Below, piece by piece: positions 44,441 through 56,940 of a DNA stretch of 64,000 nucleotides. Location: contig QUOL01000007.1 of assembly GCA_009761415.1 (NCBI GenBank), forward strand, positions 558,001-622,000. The letters run 5' to 3'. The position numbers and the translations under genes were made by a program. Source of the DNA: Sarcomyxa edulis (Eukaryota; Basidiomycota; Agaricomycetes; Agaricales; Mycenaceae). How positions within the stretch are numbered: position 1 is the stretch's first letter; each line of letters starts with the position of its first letter. The notes beneath the pieces are model-generated. The model had not been told where the DNA came from. It did no database searches and was given only the letters and a program-made list of their open reading frames with translations.

Positions 44441-47400
44441 GAGATATGAATACATTCTCGAAGATAAATCCGCGGTTACCTTCCGAAGTATTACCAGAAG
44501 GGTCGGCCTGAGTCTGCGCGAGGTTGCCGAAAATATACAGTCTGAATAGGTCGCCAGCGTAAATCCGACCTCAGGCATGGCACAAGGACAGAACAGGAGG
44601 ACTAATTGGTTCATAAGAACACCTGTCTTAATAGTTAGTGGCGCATGCGTGAGTAAACCGCATTGTGCTGCAATCCGACAGCGGATGAGGCGATATGACT
44701 AGAATCAACAAGTCCTGAAGATATTTTTGCTCACGGACTAGTTTGGTTGATACACATAAATGGTATAGATGACCGATTATGCTGGTTGCGGGCGACTTCA
44801 GGTTCTGGAGGACTCGGGAATGCGACTTAGCATGCGCAAGACGAATGTTCTGCCCGTTTCTAACGATGACAGAGTTAGCTCGAACTTTCTATAAGCGTCG
44901 TTACCATACCGTACGATATTAATGGCGTACTTGAAGTCGCAGAACAACTACTTGTAAGAGGTGTGACGTCAGACAAACGTGATAGACGAAAGGCAAAACA
45001 TTGTAAACCCTCTCACCAAGGCCGACCTGCTGACAGAACATTAAGCATAAGCTACTATCTTGGGAACTGGAAGCACGCAGTCTCAAGACCCGATTATCAT
45101 CGATAGTGACGGAGCTCGAGGTTCGCTCTATGGGTCAGTCATCGTGTTTTCTATAAGTAGGAATGTGCTATGTCAGCTAATCATGGTCTGACTGCAAGGG
45201 TGATATTCCTGACCTTCGGGATATGATTGATGGTAACTGATGGTATAACTTCCGTCACAACGGATAGAGTCGGAGCCACCAGCGTCAAAGGAGAAACTGA
45301 GCGACGGATTAGTTGTCGGATGACTATGCGATTGGAACCATGTCTCTCCGCAGGAAAAGGCAGATAGAGATAAGATACGATCAAGCAGGAGCTTGCTCGA
45401 TGAAGCTCCAAGACGCCTGCGATGGTACGACGATGGGGCTGGTGCTTCACTGATTATCGCCAGGTTCCTTCCGCCGCGCGTCTTGAGGGTGAGCCAAGGC
45501 ATGAGTCCAGAGTATCTTGGTACAGCTGATGCCCTTGGAAAGCTCTACATCGATGGATTCGAGTTGGTGTCCGAGTCGTGCTGGTGAGCCATCGCCTGAG
45601 TTTGGCGCGCGATTCGATAGACGCTGGGATGCATGTGGAAGAAGGCCATACTGCTTGCATAGCAATCCATATAGAGGACAATCTCAGGCCTCGAGGTCAG
45701 GAGATAGCGGTGCTGTCGGCCGTAGAATCAGCCCGATCTTGGCCAGCGCTTTTAAGAACTCAAGATGTATCCGTGGATAGCGGTGTCCAAACAGGTGCAT
45801 GGTACCATGAAGACTCAAACCATGCCGTCGAAGCTCGTCGAAGAGTGTTGACTCGAACTCGAACCAACTTGGATTCCCAACAGATCCGAGCTAGGCGTCA
45901 ATGCCCCGATGGTGTGTTCCGATCGATAACGGGGAGAATCGAAGAAAAACAATAGATCAGCTGGAACTTCGCAGATGAGAGGAAGAATAGAAGATGAGGC
46001 AAATCGGATATCGATGAACATGTCAACGCACGGGAAATCCGATTTATCACACACGCGTGACAGAAAGCGGTTGCTTTTGGTCACCGCAGTCACCGTCACG
46101 ATCTCACCGTACGACGTACGTTACCCATTCACGCGTTCACCCTCACAGAACACCTCATTTGAACGCGTATCAGAGCTGCAATTTTGCCTCTCAGAATCCT
46201 GGAGATCTCTGTGGACTGTGCTGCGATTTGATTATCAATGCATCCCATTGGTTAGCTATAACATTGGTCCTCGGGATGATTCGGAATCCCCAAGATCCCT
46301 ACTGGCAGACTCCCCAGCCTCGCCGCCCGCCGTACGCGTCAGGTTGAACCGAAATTTTCCCAAGCAGTCTTGTCGCGCCGCTTCGGAACGAGGGCCTTAC
46401 CATGCGTTTGTATGATCCAAATAGAACATCACACCCACAGGAATACACGACACCTTGCGACCCGTGAACGCGACGCGACGCGTCACGGTGACAAAGAAAA
46501 ACTCCGTTGATGAACGGGATTGTTCCTAGACGGAACGGTATCAGTGCCGCTGGCTAGTCCAGAATATATCAGTCCGATTCTGATATCACCATGAAATCAT
46601 AACTGGTGAAGGACCTTTGTTTCGTCCCACTGCGATCATGATGATTTCACTCAACTATGAATCGCCATTCTAGACTCCAGTCCCCATGTTCCCACCGTGA
46701 ATTGCCTTCTTTCTCTGGATACAAAGGCGCTATACCGTTCATCTCATGTATGGGTAAGTCCATAATCAACAATCTTGTAGCTCTCCGAGTCTCCTAGGAT
46801 CAACTCCCCGCATCAGGGTTCCAAATTTAAAGCCTTACTAGACGCTCGGTCAGCACCTCCCGGCTTCTAAAGGCTACTATTATGTGCGATTCTATCCATG
46901 CACCACGGACTCCCACAGCTTTCTTCGCGATATACCTAGCGGGTGGAGGTTCATACCCTCCGACTGCGTACTTCTCGAATTATCACGGGCCGGCCATTGG
47001 GCTGAAAGCCGACGACATAAACTACCACAGGTGATTTTTCGATATGGAATTCAGCTAGACATCTGTACTTCCCACCGCATGGGATCGGAGTCTCATACCT
47101 GCGGACAACATGCACGAAGTCTCTTCCATTCACCTACCTCTCTCTCTCGATCTGGTCCAATTTTCCCTTCGAGCCCGATGAATATACTCTAAACTCTACA
47201 TCTCCACCCGAGAAACCTCCGTCCGTCCCCGACCCAAAAATAGGTTCCCATCCCCGATACGTGTATTTCTGTCCTCGTTCTATTCGTGTATGGCAAGACA
47301 CCAATCTCATCGGTGAATCCGCGTTCCTAAGAAAACCGTTGTAGAAAATGAACGATCCGAGCCACACAGTGAACCGTGTCCGTGCCCGTGTTCAGTACCG

Positions 47401-47669
47401 GTATGTATGGTATGCGTGTCCGCGTCTTGCTAGCTACGTTGCACTGCGGCATCCGTGAGTTCGAGGGAAGTTCGGGCTTAATATATTTCTCTCGTCACGG
47501 CTGGCGCATGACTCGGTATAGAAGTAGACATATATTCATGAGCCCGTTCTGATTCATGAGATAGTTCACAGTTTCCAGATTTCGGGCCGCTGGGATCACA
47601 TACATGCGCATGAAGTGGGTATGTACAATTGTTCTTCGAATCCTTCGAATCGCAGACGCGACATACCCA

Positions 47670-48530
47670 TTATGGTATCGACATTGCTGCTAACGCCAAC
47701 GCGTTCCTCAACGTCTGCTCCCAATGGCGGTCTACGGGATACCCGGCTTCTTCACATCGCCAGTCCAAGTCTAACGCGACTAATCGACGATTAGAAATAG
47801 TTGGAGCTTTGATTAGCAGGAAGAGTATGCCCAAGTGTCCTTTGTCTCGTGACTGCCTAGAACGTCGAAGCAACCCGGCAAACGCCTCCTGTGTCTGTTC
47901 TGGGGAATGATGTCCTGCAGTTTCTTCCTCGATTGAAGACACCTCGACTGTTTTGAGGGAGAAAGCCTGCGCGGGGTTTTGCGGGAGAGCCTCCACCATA
48001 GGTGAGCGATTCGGAGTCACGTCGAAAACTACCATATGCGTGAATATACGATTAGGTGTCCTGTGTAGGGTCATCGCTTGGATGGCACTGTCCCGGAAGG
48101 CCGGCAGATTAATCTAGGACGGTCAAAGTTTCAGTAGGACAAGAGTGGCAACGATACTTTCCAAAGGCTTCCCTGCAGCCAAGACTCCATCGTCGAATGA
48201 AGTTGTCTCAAGCTTCCAGAGGCCGTACCTAACCCCGCTGAAGTCATAGCTCGGGTCATCTCAGGTTTGACTTCCTTGTCTAACCTCTTGACAGAATCGC
48301 GATGCTCTCTGGTCAATCTGCATAACGCTTTGTGGCTCGGCCAGTCAGCACGTTGACAATCTCTAGACTATAGACTTTGTGCATCAGGATGACGTCTAGG
48401 AGTTTATATGAACACTCACGCAGTAATGTGACTTGAAGCATTGAGCACAAGTTTGGAGAGAGCTCTGGTCTTCGCTTCTGCTGCAATGTCCACAACGCTT
48501 GCCGAACGCGGGGCGCACGTTTGATGCCAT
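47670..48530 (-). CDS. MYND-type zinc-finger protein
   Basis: Start MASNVRPAFGKRCGHCSRSE at 48530. Joining HYC|SRDCQRADW across a GTGAGT...CTATAG intron completes a MYND finger: C-G-H-C...C-A-Q-C...Y-C-S-R-D-C-Q...H-K-A-L-C. After the finger come LTREHRDSVKRLDKEVKPEM and GSLRQLHSTMESWLQGSLWK; a second intron follows, then INLPAFRDSAIQAMTLHRTP, FTHMVVFDVTPNRSP and GHLGILFLLIKAPTISNRRL with the stop at 47670. MYND fingers bind short peptides in partner proteins. This Agaricomycete type (finger at the N-terminus, uncharacterised C-terminal domain) has no known function to my knowledge. All finger ligands are present. Confidence 0.82.
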
Positions 48531-49135
48531 CGATGCTCAATAATCCACTGTTGTGTTAAGAGACCCGGAATTCAGGTTTATTGGATAAGGTTGGAAGGTG
48601 AGATTCATGGTGATACAGAAACGAATTTGCGATATCTTTCTCAGATCAGCTTGAAGTCACGGAGTATAAGCCCTACGCAACGCACCTCTATATTCGGCTA
48701 AATGGTATAGCGGGATTCATAGCGATTCTGCTAAAGACCCTGGTGGATTCTGATTTGAATCGTAACTTGTAGGTCGAAGTTTCAAACCTGTCCGGTGACA
48801 AAGTTGCCCTTCGCTCTTTCGGTTGAACGGAGGAGTTATACTGCAGAAGGGAGAGACCGTGTTTTTTGCTACAACCCCATGCCATAGGATTGCACCTGGT
48901 CAATTCTTTGAACATTTCTTACCGTTATACCTCCTTCTACTTCGTAGAACTATGTTCCGAGATGGCCGTATGATTGTGGTCGTCGACAACGCGTTGACAG
49001 GTAGCCTGTAGTTGTACAGCCACCGTACTTACCATTCCTTCCTGATCCTCCTGGTGAGGCAATTCGCAGCTTGCTCTCTTCTTTCACAATCTCGCAACCT
49101 TTGCCAATACACCCATCTTCCATTCTTATTTCTAC
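48531..49135. other. Divergent intergenic region
   Basis: 600 bp between the MYND gene (minus) and the F-box/WD40 gene (plus). It should hold both promoters. No other feature seen. Confidence 0.4.
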
Positions 49136-51438
49136 ATGGATTTCTTGACAACTACAGCCAAGAGCTCTTCCGAATCTTCAATGGCTGCCGCCAGCCCTAC
49201 TACATTTCTCAATATCCCAATCCGTAATGGACGTTGGGATACTCTCGCTTCTGATCAGTACTGTGAAGGTGCGCCAGCGATACACCATGCTGTTCAGCGA
49301 AATAAGCTCACTATGGACCATCCAGAACTAGCGTATAAGCTCTTGGCGTCTCTGCCAAGGTCGCGTCTTGCAGCTATACAGAGGCGAATCGTACCTCTGC
49401 TGCAATTCGATGTCGTTGGAGTGAGCACACCTCGTGTCTTACACCTTGCTACCAGTATGATCTGATCACAGTACAGTCGCTCCCCGCAGAGATATCACTC
49501 CTGATATTCTCCCATTTTACTTATGAAACTCTTCTTACGTCGGCGCTCGTGTGCCGTCGATGGCAGACTCTCTCGAACGATCCCTTCCTCTGGAAGAACC
49601 TCTGTCTGGCTCGGGGATGGTCCTGGAGGCAACCACTATCGCGTTTACATGCATTCGACAGCCTACCTAGTGATCCTTGGGACAACTCCGACGACGAAGG
49701 CATGGGCGACTCAGACGAGGAACAGGAGGAAGGGGAAGAAGACGAGGAGGAGGAGGAGGAGGATGACCAAGCTGGTGAGGACGATCAAGATAGTGGCTCA
49801 GAGGTCATTGACTCAGACGAGTTGGCCGCCGCAAAAGCTGAAATCACCCAGATGTACTCCGAACTCGACTCTGGATTCGCATCCATGTCGATGGGCGACA
49901 GCTCCACGCTCGCACTCCCCAACCCCCGAAACCGAAATACTATCACCTTCCACTCCCCTCCTCGACGGACCAGATCCCGCGCGAGACATTCAGCCCCCTC
50001 CATCCTCTCTATAACCCCTTCCCTCAAACCCAACTACAAATTGCTCTACCAAACCCACATAAGACTTCGTAATCGCGTCCTCTCTTCTTCCTACCGTCTG
50101 TCTGCCCTCCAAACACGTATTCCGAGCCCAACCCCACTACCCATGCCCATCAACGCCAACACCGACGCGCATACTAATACAATATATTGCCTGCAGCTGT
50201 ACACGTACCCTTCTACCGGTGTCCAGGTCCTCTTCACTGGTTCTCGCGATCGTACTATCCGTGAATGGAATCTCCGTACAGGAGCGGTGCAGAGGGTCAT
50301 TAGTGGAGTTCACGAAAGCTCTGTTCTAAGTATTTGCGCATACAATGGATGGATCGCTAGTGCTGGCAGCGATCGTAGGGTAGCTGTGTGGGACCTCGAG
50401 AAGAACAGACTAGTCAAAATTATCTCGGACCATACGGATAGTGTTCTATGTGTCAGGTTCGATGATAAGAGGCTGGTATCTTGTTCGAAAGGTGTGTGAT
50501 ATGATTTATTGCTCTTTTGCGTTAACTATGTGATGCTTATTTGACTTGTGGTGTATAGATCGAACCGTCAGGACGTATTCGTTCCCTGACCTCGAACGTC
50601 AGTTCGTTCTCAGCGCACATCGTGCAGCAGTCAACGCAGTTTCGATATCCCAGGATCTCATTGTCTCAGGCTCTGGAGATCGTTCCATGAGGCTCTGGGA
50701 TGCGAATACAGGAAAACTCCTACGGACATTCGAGGATCATCATACTCGAGGGTACATCCATATTCCTCTTACCAGTCCGGAAAAATAAAAACTAAATGAT
50801 GCATCCCCCTCCCTCACAGAATCGCCTCAATCGACTTCAAACTCCCCTACGCCATATCCGGTTCCTCCGACAAACACCTCCGTCTTTTCGATATGACCAC
50901 CCTCCAAGGCTGGTGTACATCCCCCGACCAATACCAGAACGACCCGCCAGCCGTAGCCCCCATACCTTTCTCCTCCCTCTCCACAGACGCAGGGGTGTGT
51001 CGCGTATGCGGGAGCACGCGACCAGCTGACGCCGAGAGATCTAGAGCCGCTGATGCGAGCTTGAGAGCACGGTGTATACACGGGGATCTGGTTAGGAGTG
51101 TGGCGCTTGGTGAAGATTTTGTTGTTAGTGGGAGTTATGATTTCACTATCAAGGTTTGTCGCACTTGCCTATCATCTTCCCATCTCTTTAATCGGGTTTT
51201 GGCTAGGTCTGGGATCGTAATACCGGCGCACTCGTCGCTGACTTGACTGGTGGTCATACTGGAAGGATCTTCTGTATCGGGTTTGATTATACCAAGGTAA
51301 GCCCTACTCTTATACTTCTGACCGTGGCCATAGATTCTTAATCCGACATCTCATAAGATCGTTTCCTGTGGCGAAGATCAACGAATTTGCATATGGGACT
51401 TTTCTCATGGGATCGACACGTCTTTCATCCAGCTGTAA
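49136..51438 (+). CDS. F-box/WD40 repeat protein, probable SCF substrate receptor
   Basis: Substrate receptor of the Cdc4/Met30/Fbxw type. After an N-terminal region with LLASLPRSRLAAIQRRIVPL comes an F-box, SLPAEISLLIFSHFTYETLL, then SALVCRRWQTLSNDPFLWKN. A long Asp/Glu-rich loop follows (about 49700-49790), then KPNYKLLYQTHIRLRNRV. The WD40 propeller reads through several exons: VLFTGSRDRTIREWNLRTGA, WIASAGSDRRVAVWDLEKNR, LVSCSKG|DRTVRTY, LIVSGSGDRSMRLWDANTGK, YAISGSSDKHLRLFDMTTLQ, FVVSGSYDFTIK|VWD and IVSCGEDQRICIWDFSHG, about seven to eight blades. One blade carries an insertion with CRVCGSTRPADAE. The substrate is unknown. It ends at 51438 and converges on the deubiquitinase gene. Confidence 0.88.
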
Positions 51439-51636
51439 AAACATAATGAACCATGGATAAATAGCACTTTCCAGCGTTGGCATATATACCCCACTCACGC
51501 ACTGTAATCACTTACTCACACGACGACACCCAATACTAATACTTATGCACTCAAGGCAGAGAGAGAGAATTCTGAATTAAATTTCCACCAAATGACATCC
51601 GTCCGCCAACAAGAGAAAAGAGGATTCGAAGACAGG

Positions 51637-54574
51637 CTATGACCGAACTCCAACCCTCCGATAACACAGTAAATAGGCACATCGCGATTCGTCCTTCTCG
51701 TACCCCCCGAATACATCTTCAACCCGGACGTCGGATACCAGCTCGTCGTCGATCCGGACCCACCCTTCTCGGGGTTTAGATGCTGGGTTGGCACTGGGGT
51801 AGCGATTGGGATGCAAGACGTCGATGGTGTAGTGTCCACCTCCAGCAGACACGCCGTGATGATAGACCACTAAGTGTTTGAAAGTCAGTGTCGCATGAAG
51901 AGTCAGGTAAATGAAAGGTCGTTCTTACCACCAAAGAGTTTATATCTCGTAGCATGTGGCTTCTTATTGGCATTGGGAGCCATGAGGTCTAACAGAGGCG
52001 GAACAGATGAGATTTGAGGAAAAAATGATTCTTAGTCCAAACTTACTCGTTCCAATCTCCAATTCTGGACCAAACCTAACCTGCTTCCCTACTTTAACGA
52101 CACCACCGACACTCTTATCATAACAGAATCTCTTCATGTGCAAGACCAATATCGGAGGTAACGCGTCGATGAGAACTTGTTGACTAGCGTCGACGGTCAC
52201 GCCAGGACGACTGGGCAGTGTTACTTGTACCGGTTGTGGGTGCGAGATATAGGCAAGGGCATCTTCGATGGTGTGAATTTGCTCTCGCTGTTCGGAGTAA
52301 CGGGTGAGAGATGAGGAAAGTAAATTTATGGGAGGCAGACCTGCATACCTGGATATCAAGTCGGAGGGATCTCCAATCCTCAACGATCACCGAATCTTTT
52401 TGCTGGGGCGCTCTCAGAGTTGATCGGAATTTGCCTCCGAATATTCTCGTTATAGGTGATTCAGCCGACTTGATCTGTAAGGCATGAAAAACGTCAACAA
52501 TCAGATCCTCATCGAGATGAAAGGCAAGACTGACTGTGCGGGTAACGACCGTACGATTCTTTTTTCCGACTTCCAACCAACCATCTTCCTCAGGCGGCGC
52601 CTCCTCTTCTTTCTCCTCAACAGGAGCGGCCGAGGCAGGAGTCTTGTTTGCGCGAGGAGGAGATATCGAGTTAACGATCGACAGAAGCTCTTCCTCGAGT
52701 GTATCCAAATAAAATCCAAGGAACTCTTCAGCATCCTCTTGATGTCCACCGCGCATTCCATCAAACCTCTTCTTTTCCTTCATTGCCTCGTATATATACG
52801 TCGGAATGAACGCTTCACCTTCCCATTCCCTCTCCTCAGATTTCTCGCGCTCCTTTCCTTTACCTTTTCCACCACTCCCACTTGCACTTCTAGGTGCAGC
52901 TGACTTCCCTTTCACAGCCTCCTTCTCATCCTCCCCAGCAAACTCCTTCATGAATTCGACCGTCGCATCCACAAGCGGCGTCCCACCCTCAGAAGATCCA
53001 ACCACAGGCCCCACCAGAACACTCCCAAGCTCCCTGAACAGCCGATGAAACGGAGGACAATATACCAGGACTTGCAACACAGAATTCGCAAAACACATGT
53101 TCCCTGTATTCAAGATCCCTCTTGGGCATATTTTGCCTATCGAGTTACCTACAGTGGACGGTCTACTCCCTGGATCGGATGTGAGGAGGGAGAGGAGCTC
53201 GGATTTTTTGCTCGGTGGGACGGAGATGGTGGAGGAAGCGGGGATCGAGAAGCCTACGACAGATGAGGTGGGGAGAGTGTTTTTGACACCGGCAAACGTC
53301 GTGGAGGAAGAACCGGAAGGGGCTGAGGATCGGAGAAGGGATGCCCACGATTTCTTGACGGGTGCAGCAGGTGCTGGGACGTCAGTGACCAGTTGTGCTT
53401 CACTTGGCAAGTCAGCCTGGAGCGCAGAGTCAGTTTTGACCTCCTTGGGTGCCGCAGATACGGACGTATTCGTAGATGCAGGCGACCCGGGCACGGTTGA
53501 CGCGTCAGTAGTTTCTGTTGCAGCAGAAGACGGGATAGTGGAACTAGGCTGTGAAGGGGACGATGCATACGCGTCAGGTGTGTCAGGCACGTCGGGTGGT
53601 GTCTTCTGGTCAGACGACTGGTCCTCCACTTGCTCTTTTACCTGAACGGATGGGCTGGCGTCAAGTGTCGGTGGGGGAAGGGATTTGAGGTTAAGTATGG
53701 GTGATTGTATAGGTGATGGAGGTGGAGTCGGTAATTCGAGAGCCTGTTGAACTATACCTGGAGGAGGCCTTGCATTGGGGGATATAATGATACCGGGAGC
53801 ATTTGAAGGGTCGTGGGGACGCCGTGACCAAATTGCCCACGTAACCGTAGGGTTAGTAGGACGAGGGGAAGAAGGCGGTTGGGGTGAAGAGGGCGCGGGA
53901 AGATTTTGGTGAGGTAAAGAGGCGGGACTGGAAACCGATGCTGATATTGTTCCTATCTGGTTATACGAAGACGATGGTGGTGGTGGTGGTGAGGGTGGTA
54001 GTTCTTGTGGTTCTTGTAGTTGTGGTACTTGCGGCAGTGGTGATGATGCAACTGGAGGATTGTCGGGGAAAGTGTCCGTGATGTTCTCAGACAAGCTTTG
54101 TGGGGGAGGGGGTTGACCGTAGTAGACTGGAGGTATTGGCGATATTCCTCGTGGATGGGGCATGGTCAATTGTTTTGGGAGAGGAGATATAGGTTGTTGA
54201 GCAGCCCAAGACGGAGAATATGGGATTGCAGGAGGGGGGTAAGGGTAAGACTGTGAATAAGGATTAGACGCGGTGTGATGCTGAGGATGAGGGGCCTGAA
54301 CAGCTATATGAGGAGGTCCTTGGAAATGAGGTTGATGGTGTTGCACAGGATGGAAATTTTGATAACTTGGGCCGGCTCTAGGGGGAGATTGGGGGACGTA
54401 ACCGCCTCCGCCACGTCCGTTCATACGCGCTGGAGTGGCTGGATGAGAATGGTGAGTGTTCGGGGATGGATATTGATGTTGATGAGAGTTGGGCCCTGGA
54501 CTATGGCTGCCATACACATACAGCGATGAGGGAGGGTAGTACGATGAGCCTGGGTGAGGATAGGGACTGGCCAT
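51637..54574 (-). CDS. UBP3: USP10/Ubp3-like ubiquitin carboxyl-terminal hydrolase
   Basis: Deubiquitinating enzyme. A long Pro/Ser/Gln/His-rich disordered N-terminus (MASPYPHPGSSYYPPSSLYV) is followed by the USP core. The Cys box is RGILNTGNMCFANSVLQVLV, then YCPPFHRLFRELG and GGHQEDAEEFLGFYLDTLEE. Later come ALPPILVLHMKRFCYDKS and GPELEIGT, and the His box VVYHHGVSAGGGHYTIDVLH with GWVRIDDELVSDV. This order and the short core match USP10/yeast Ubp3, which works with Bre5 in vesicle transport and ribophagy; that role is from the family, not seen here. I prefer the ATG at 54574; an in-frame ATG lies at 54682. Catalytic Cys and His are present. Confidence 0.88.
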
Positions 54575-55070
54575 ATCTTGACCAACTATTTTACGAAAGT
54601 TGGCGGTCAAACAGAGGCTCTTAAGGTGTATTTGATACGTACGTTCTTTAGTATCTGCAAACGATGGGTAAAGGCGAGTCAAGGCGAGTCAAGATGCTTC
54701 TAAAAAGTAGAAACAAAGATCAGATGAACATGCATGAATATATTAGTTGGATATAACAGTATCTTACGCACTCGTTTGTCGGAATTGGGAGGAGAGAAAT
54801 GTCGATTGAGTGAGCAGAATGAGGAGGACGACGAGTCTAGTAACTCTCACGCCAACTTTTTGGGAGTCCGACAGCTCGAGATTATCTCTTCCCATGAAAG
54901 GGCCCAAGCGAAATCTCTCTCTGAATCTCTCTGTAAACACCTTTGGACAACCTCTAGAGCATTGCTATCGATTTAACTAGTTTATCATCACCATGGAACG
55001 TCGCAAGTATCATCATACACTGATATCAACGCGTGCATTTAACTGATTTCAAGTGTTTCTCATCATACAG
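54575..55070. other. Intergenic region between the deubiquitinase and an F-box gene
   Basis: About 500 bp between divergent genes. A first exon of the downstream F-box gene may lie here (ATG at 54993), but I could not find a donor that keeps frame. Confidence 0.4.
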
Positions 55071-56281
55071 ATCCTTTCTCCTCATCTGGTTTTCTTAAGC
55101 TACCCACGGAGATAATTGAAGCTATCGCAAAGAACCTCTTGGACCAGCGCTTTGACTGGGATGCAGCCCAAGTCTTCTTCACTGGCTACGCAGTCTGTCC
55201 TTCCGCGGTACGACGACTTTCTCAAGTATGCCATTTCGTACATAACGCCGTCGAGAGGGTCTTGTACCGCGATGTCAATTTGCGTACAGACGATAAGTTT
55301 CGGGGATGGTCTGAAAGCAGTCTATCCTCCTTCATTCGTACTCTTAATCGACGCCCCGAGCTTGCTCGCCTCGTACAACGGGCTACTTTGAAAGTCGATC
55401 CAGATGAAATTGGATCGTATGTCTTTGATAAATCTAGATCAGATCTTCTCCAGCTCTTCACCAAGTGCACGAACATCCATACACTTTTTGTCAGACAGCT
55501 CGATGGTTTTTTAGGGATGCTTCCCGTCCCTATTCTCAATATCACGACACTGGCGTTTTCTCAAGTTCTGGACGAGAAAACTTTGAAAACTTTCCCTATG
55601 CTCCGTAATCTTTTCTTCTATCGTACTTGGGGCTACTTCGACTTTGAGCACAGCTCATGTGCTTCGCTCCTGCCACATCTTCAGAATCTTCGAATTTTCG
55701 CTCGTACTTCAGACCCCTCTTGTACCTTGGAACGAGCCGTCGCATTATGTGGAAAATCCGTGCGCAAACTACGCGTCGATTGTCCCGCACGAAGGGACTC
55801 ACCTCTACCTCTCCCTCTACCACGTCGAGCCCCAGCGTATCACCCTGCGATCGAGTCATTATACGTCTCCGATGTCCCATTCCTATTCGTAGAAGATCAC
55901 TTCATGCATATGACGTCTCTCAGCAAACTCTCAATTGCCGGAAACATTGATTTCACACCTGACTTCTACAATTTGTCTCGCCTCCCCCCCACACTACGCA
56001 CCCTTGTATTCATCCAAGACATTACACACGAGCCCTTCACAATCAACCTGTTCAAGTTCGTCTCGAAGATCCTTCGCTTCGCTTTGCGTGAAGTGACCCA
56101 TATCGGCATAACTCAGAGTTATCGGAAAACTCCCATGCATCTAAATCTTGGATATGCTGACTCCTGGCTTCAATTGTGTAATGGTCATTGCGTCCAATTT
56201 GATCATCGTATGGAACACGGAAGTCGGTCTACGATATCCATCCATAGTAAGTTCAACCATTTGTGGCTTCGCTCGTCATGA
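55071..56281 (+). CDS. F-box protein with leucine-rich C-terminal region (5' end unresolved)
   Basis: The open frame starts after an acceptor-like CATCATACAG at 55061-55070 and runs to a TGA at 56281. It begins with FLKLPTEIIEAIAKNLL, an F-box, followed by LSQVCHFVHNAVERVLYRDV. This is a common Agaricomycete F-box form ('LPxEIIExIxxxL...VCxxxxxxVExxLYRxV'). Then come LVQRATLKVDPDE, LLQLFTKCTNIHTLFVRQLD, LPHLQNLRIFAR, HPAIESLYVSDVPFLF, MTSLSKLSIAGNIDF and LPPTLRTLVFIQD, consistent with degenerate leucine-rich repeats. The initiating ATG is probably in a small upstream exon that I could not define. It is unrelated in architecture to the other F-box family in this window. Confidence 0.72.
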
Positions 56282-56940
56282 GTATCAGCTCATCTGATCA
56301 TTACATCGTTGTTCTCCAGTGAAACCATCCAAAAACATGATACCTCGAGCGGTGGGTGCACTGTAGACGTCGTTGAGAGGTGCGTTTACGGGAGACCCGC
56401 TCGTTCGGTGCTCTCGTACGTTCCTCTCATTGTATCTAAGTAGAAAAGGTAGCAAATTGAAGCAAATTGACATATCCATGAACGTCAGTAGTACCCTATA
56501 CTTACTCGTGGAACTTTGAGGAGATTGAAGCAAGGGGAAGAGAACCTTGCGAAGAGCAGTCCACAAAGTCGAGATTCGAAAAGAGTGAGTGGCAGTGGAT
56601 CTGAGCATCGAGATTCTGTACTCGTGAAGCTTGAGCACGTGATGATCGTGACGGACGCGACTCGACTTGACGCGACGAGCATCACAGCGTTTGTCTCGTA
56701 GATGATGTAGGGATTCTCCGTATGACTGAAACTGATATATTCGATGTCCACTCTGGGAGTTATATGAGCACTGACTCGTTCGTTAGACCCGAAAGATAGA
56801 CTGACTATACAGAGTCGCGCCATACACAGCAAATGGTCTTCTGTATCAATATACATAGTTATTATGGTCGTACATGTCTATCCGCCCTAGTCTCCCGAAT
56901 TCAGCCAAGTTTGTGATGAGTTGATCACGATGTATTCGCC
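56282..56940. other. Intergenic gap between convergent F-box genes
   Basis: About 660 bp with short ORFs only. No family, repeat or RNA signature recognised. Confidence 0.4.

Larger units (their letters stand above)
39984..47669. other. 7.7 kb gene-poor region
   Basis: I found no gene I can support. ORFs are short, overlap on both strands and lack family motifs. The region contains direct-repeat doublets at 41592-42595 and 43313-43620, a GCATGC alternating run at 41372-41392, a TTCACCCAG minisatellite at 41206-41232, CACGA(C/A)-rich repeats near 40420-40470, GCATC repeats near 40220, and GACCAA repeats at 44403-44440. Long non-coding RNAs or fast-evolving small genes cannot be excluded. Confidence 0.5.

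Noticed and set aside
45393..46099. Overlapping ORFs of up to 125 codons on both strands
   Set aside because: Both strands are open with similar lengths and no recognisable domain; I cannot support a gene.
46884..47367. Overlapping ORFs of 102 (plus) and 77 (minus) codons
   Set aside because: No conserved motif, no credible splicing into a larger model; likely chance.
53097..53645. 182-codon plus-strand ORF rich in Gly, Val, Asp and Ser
   Set aside because: Antisense to the Pro/Ser-rich N-terminal region of the USP10-like gene.
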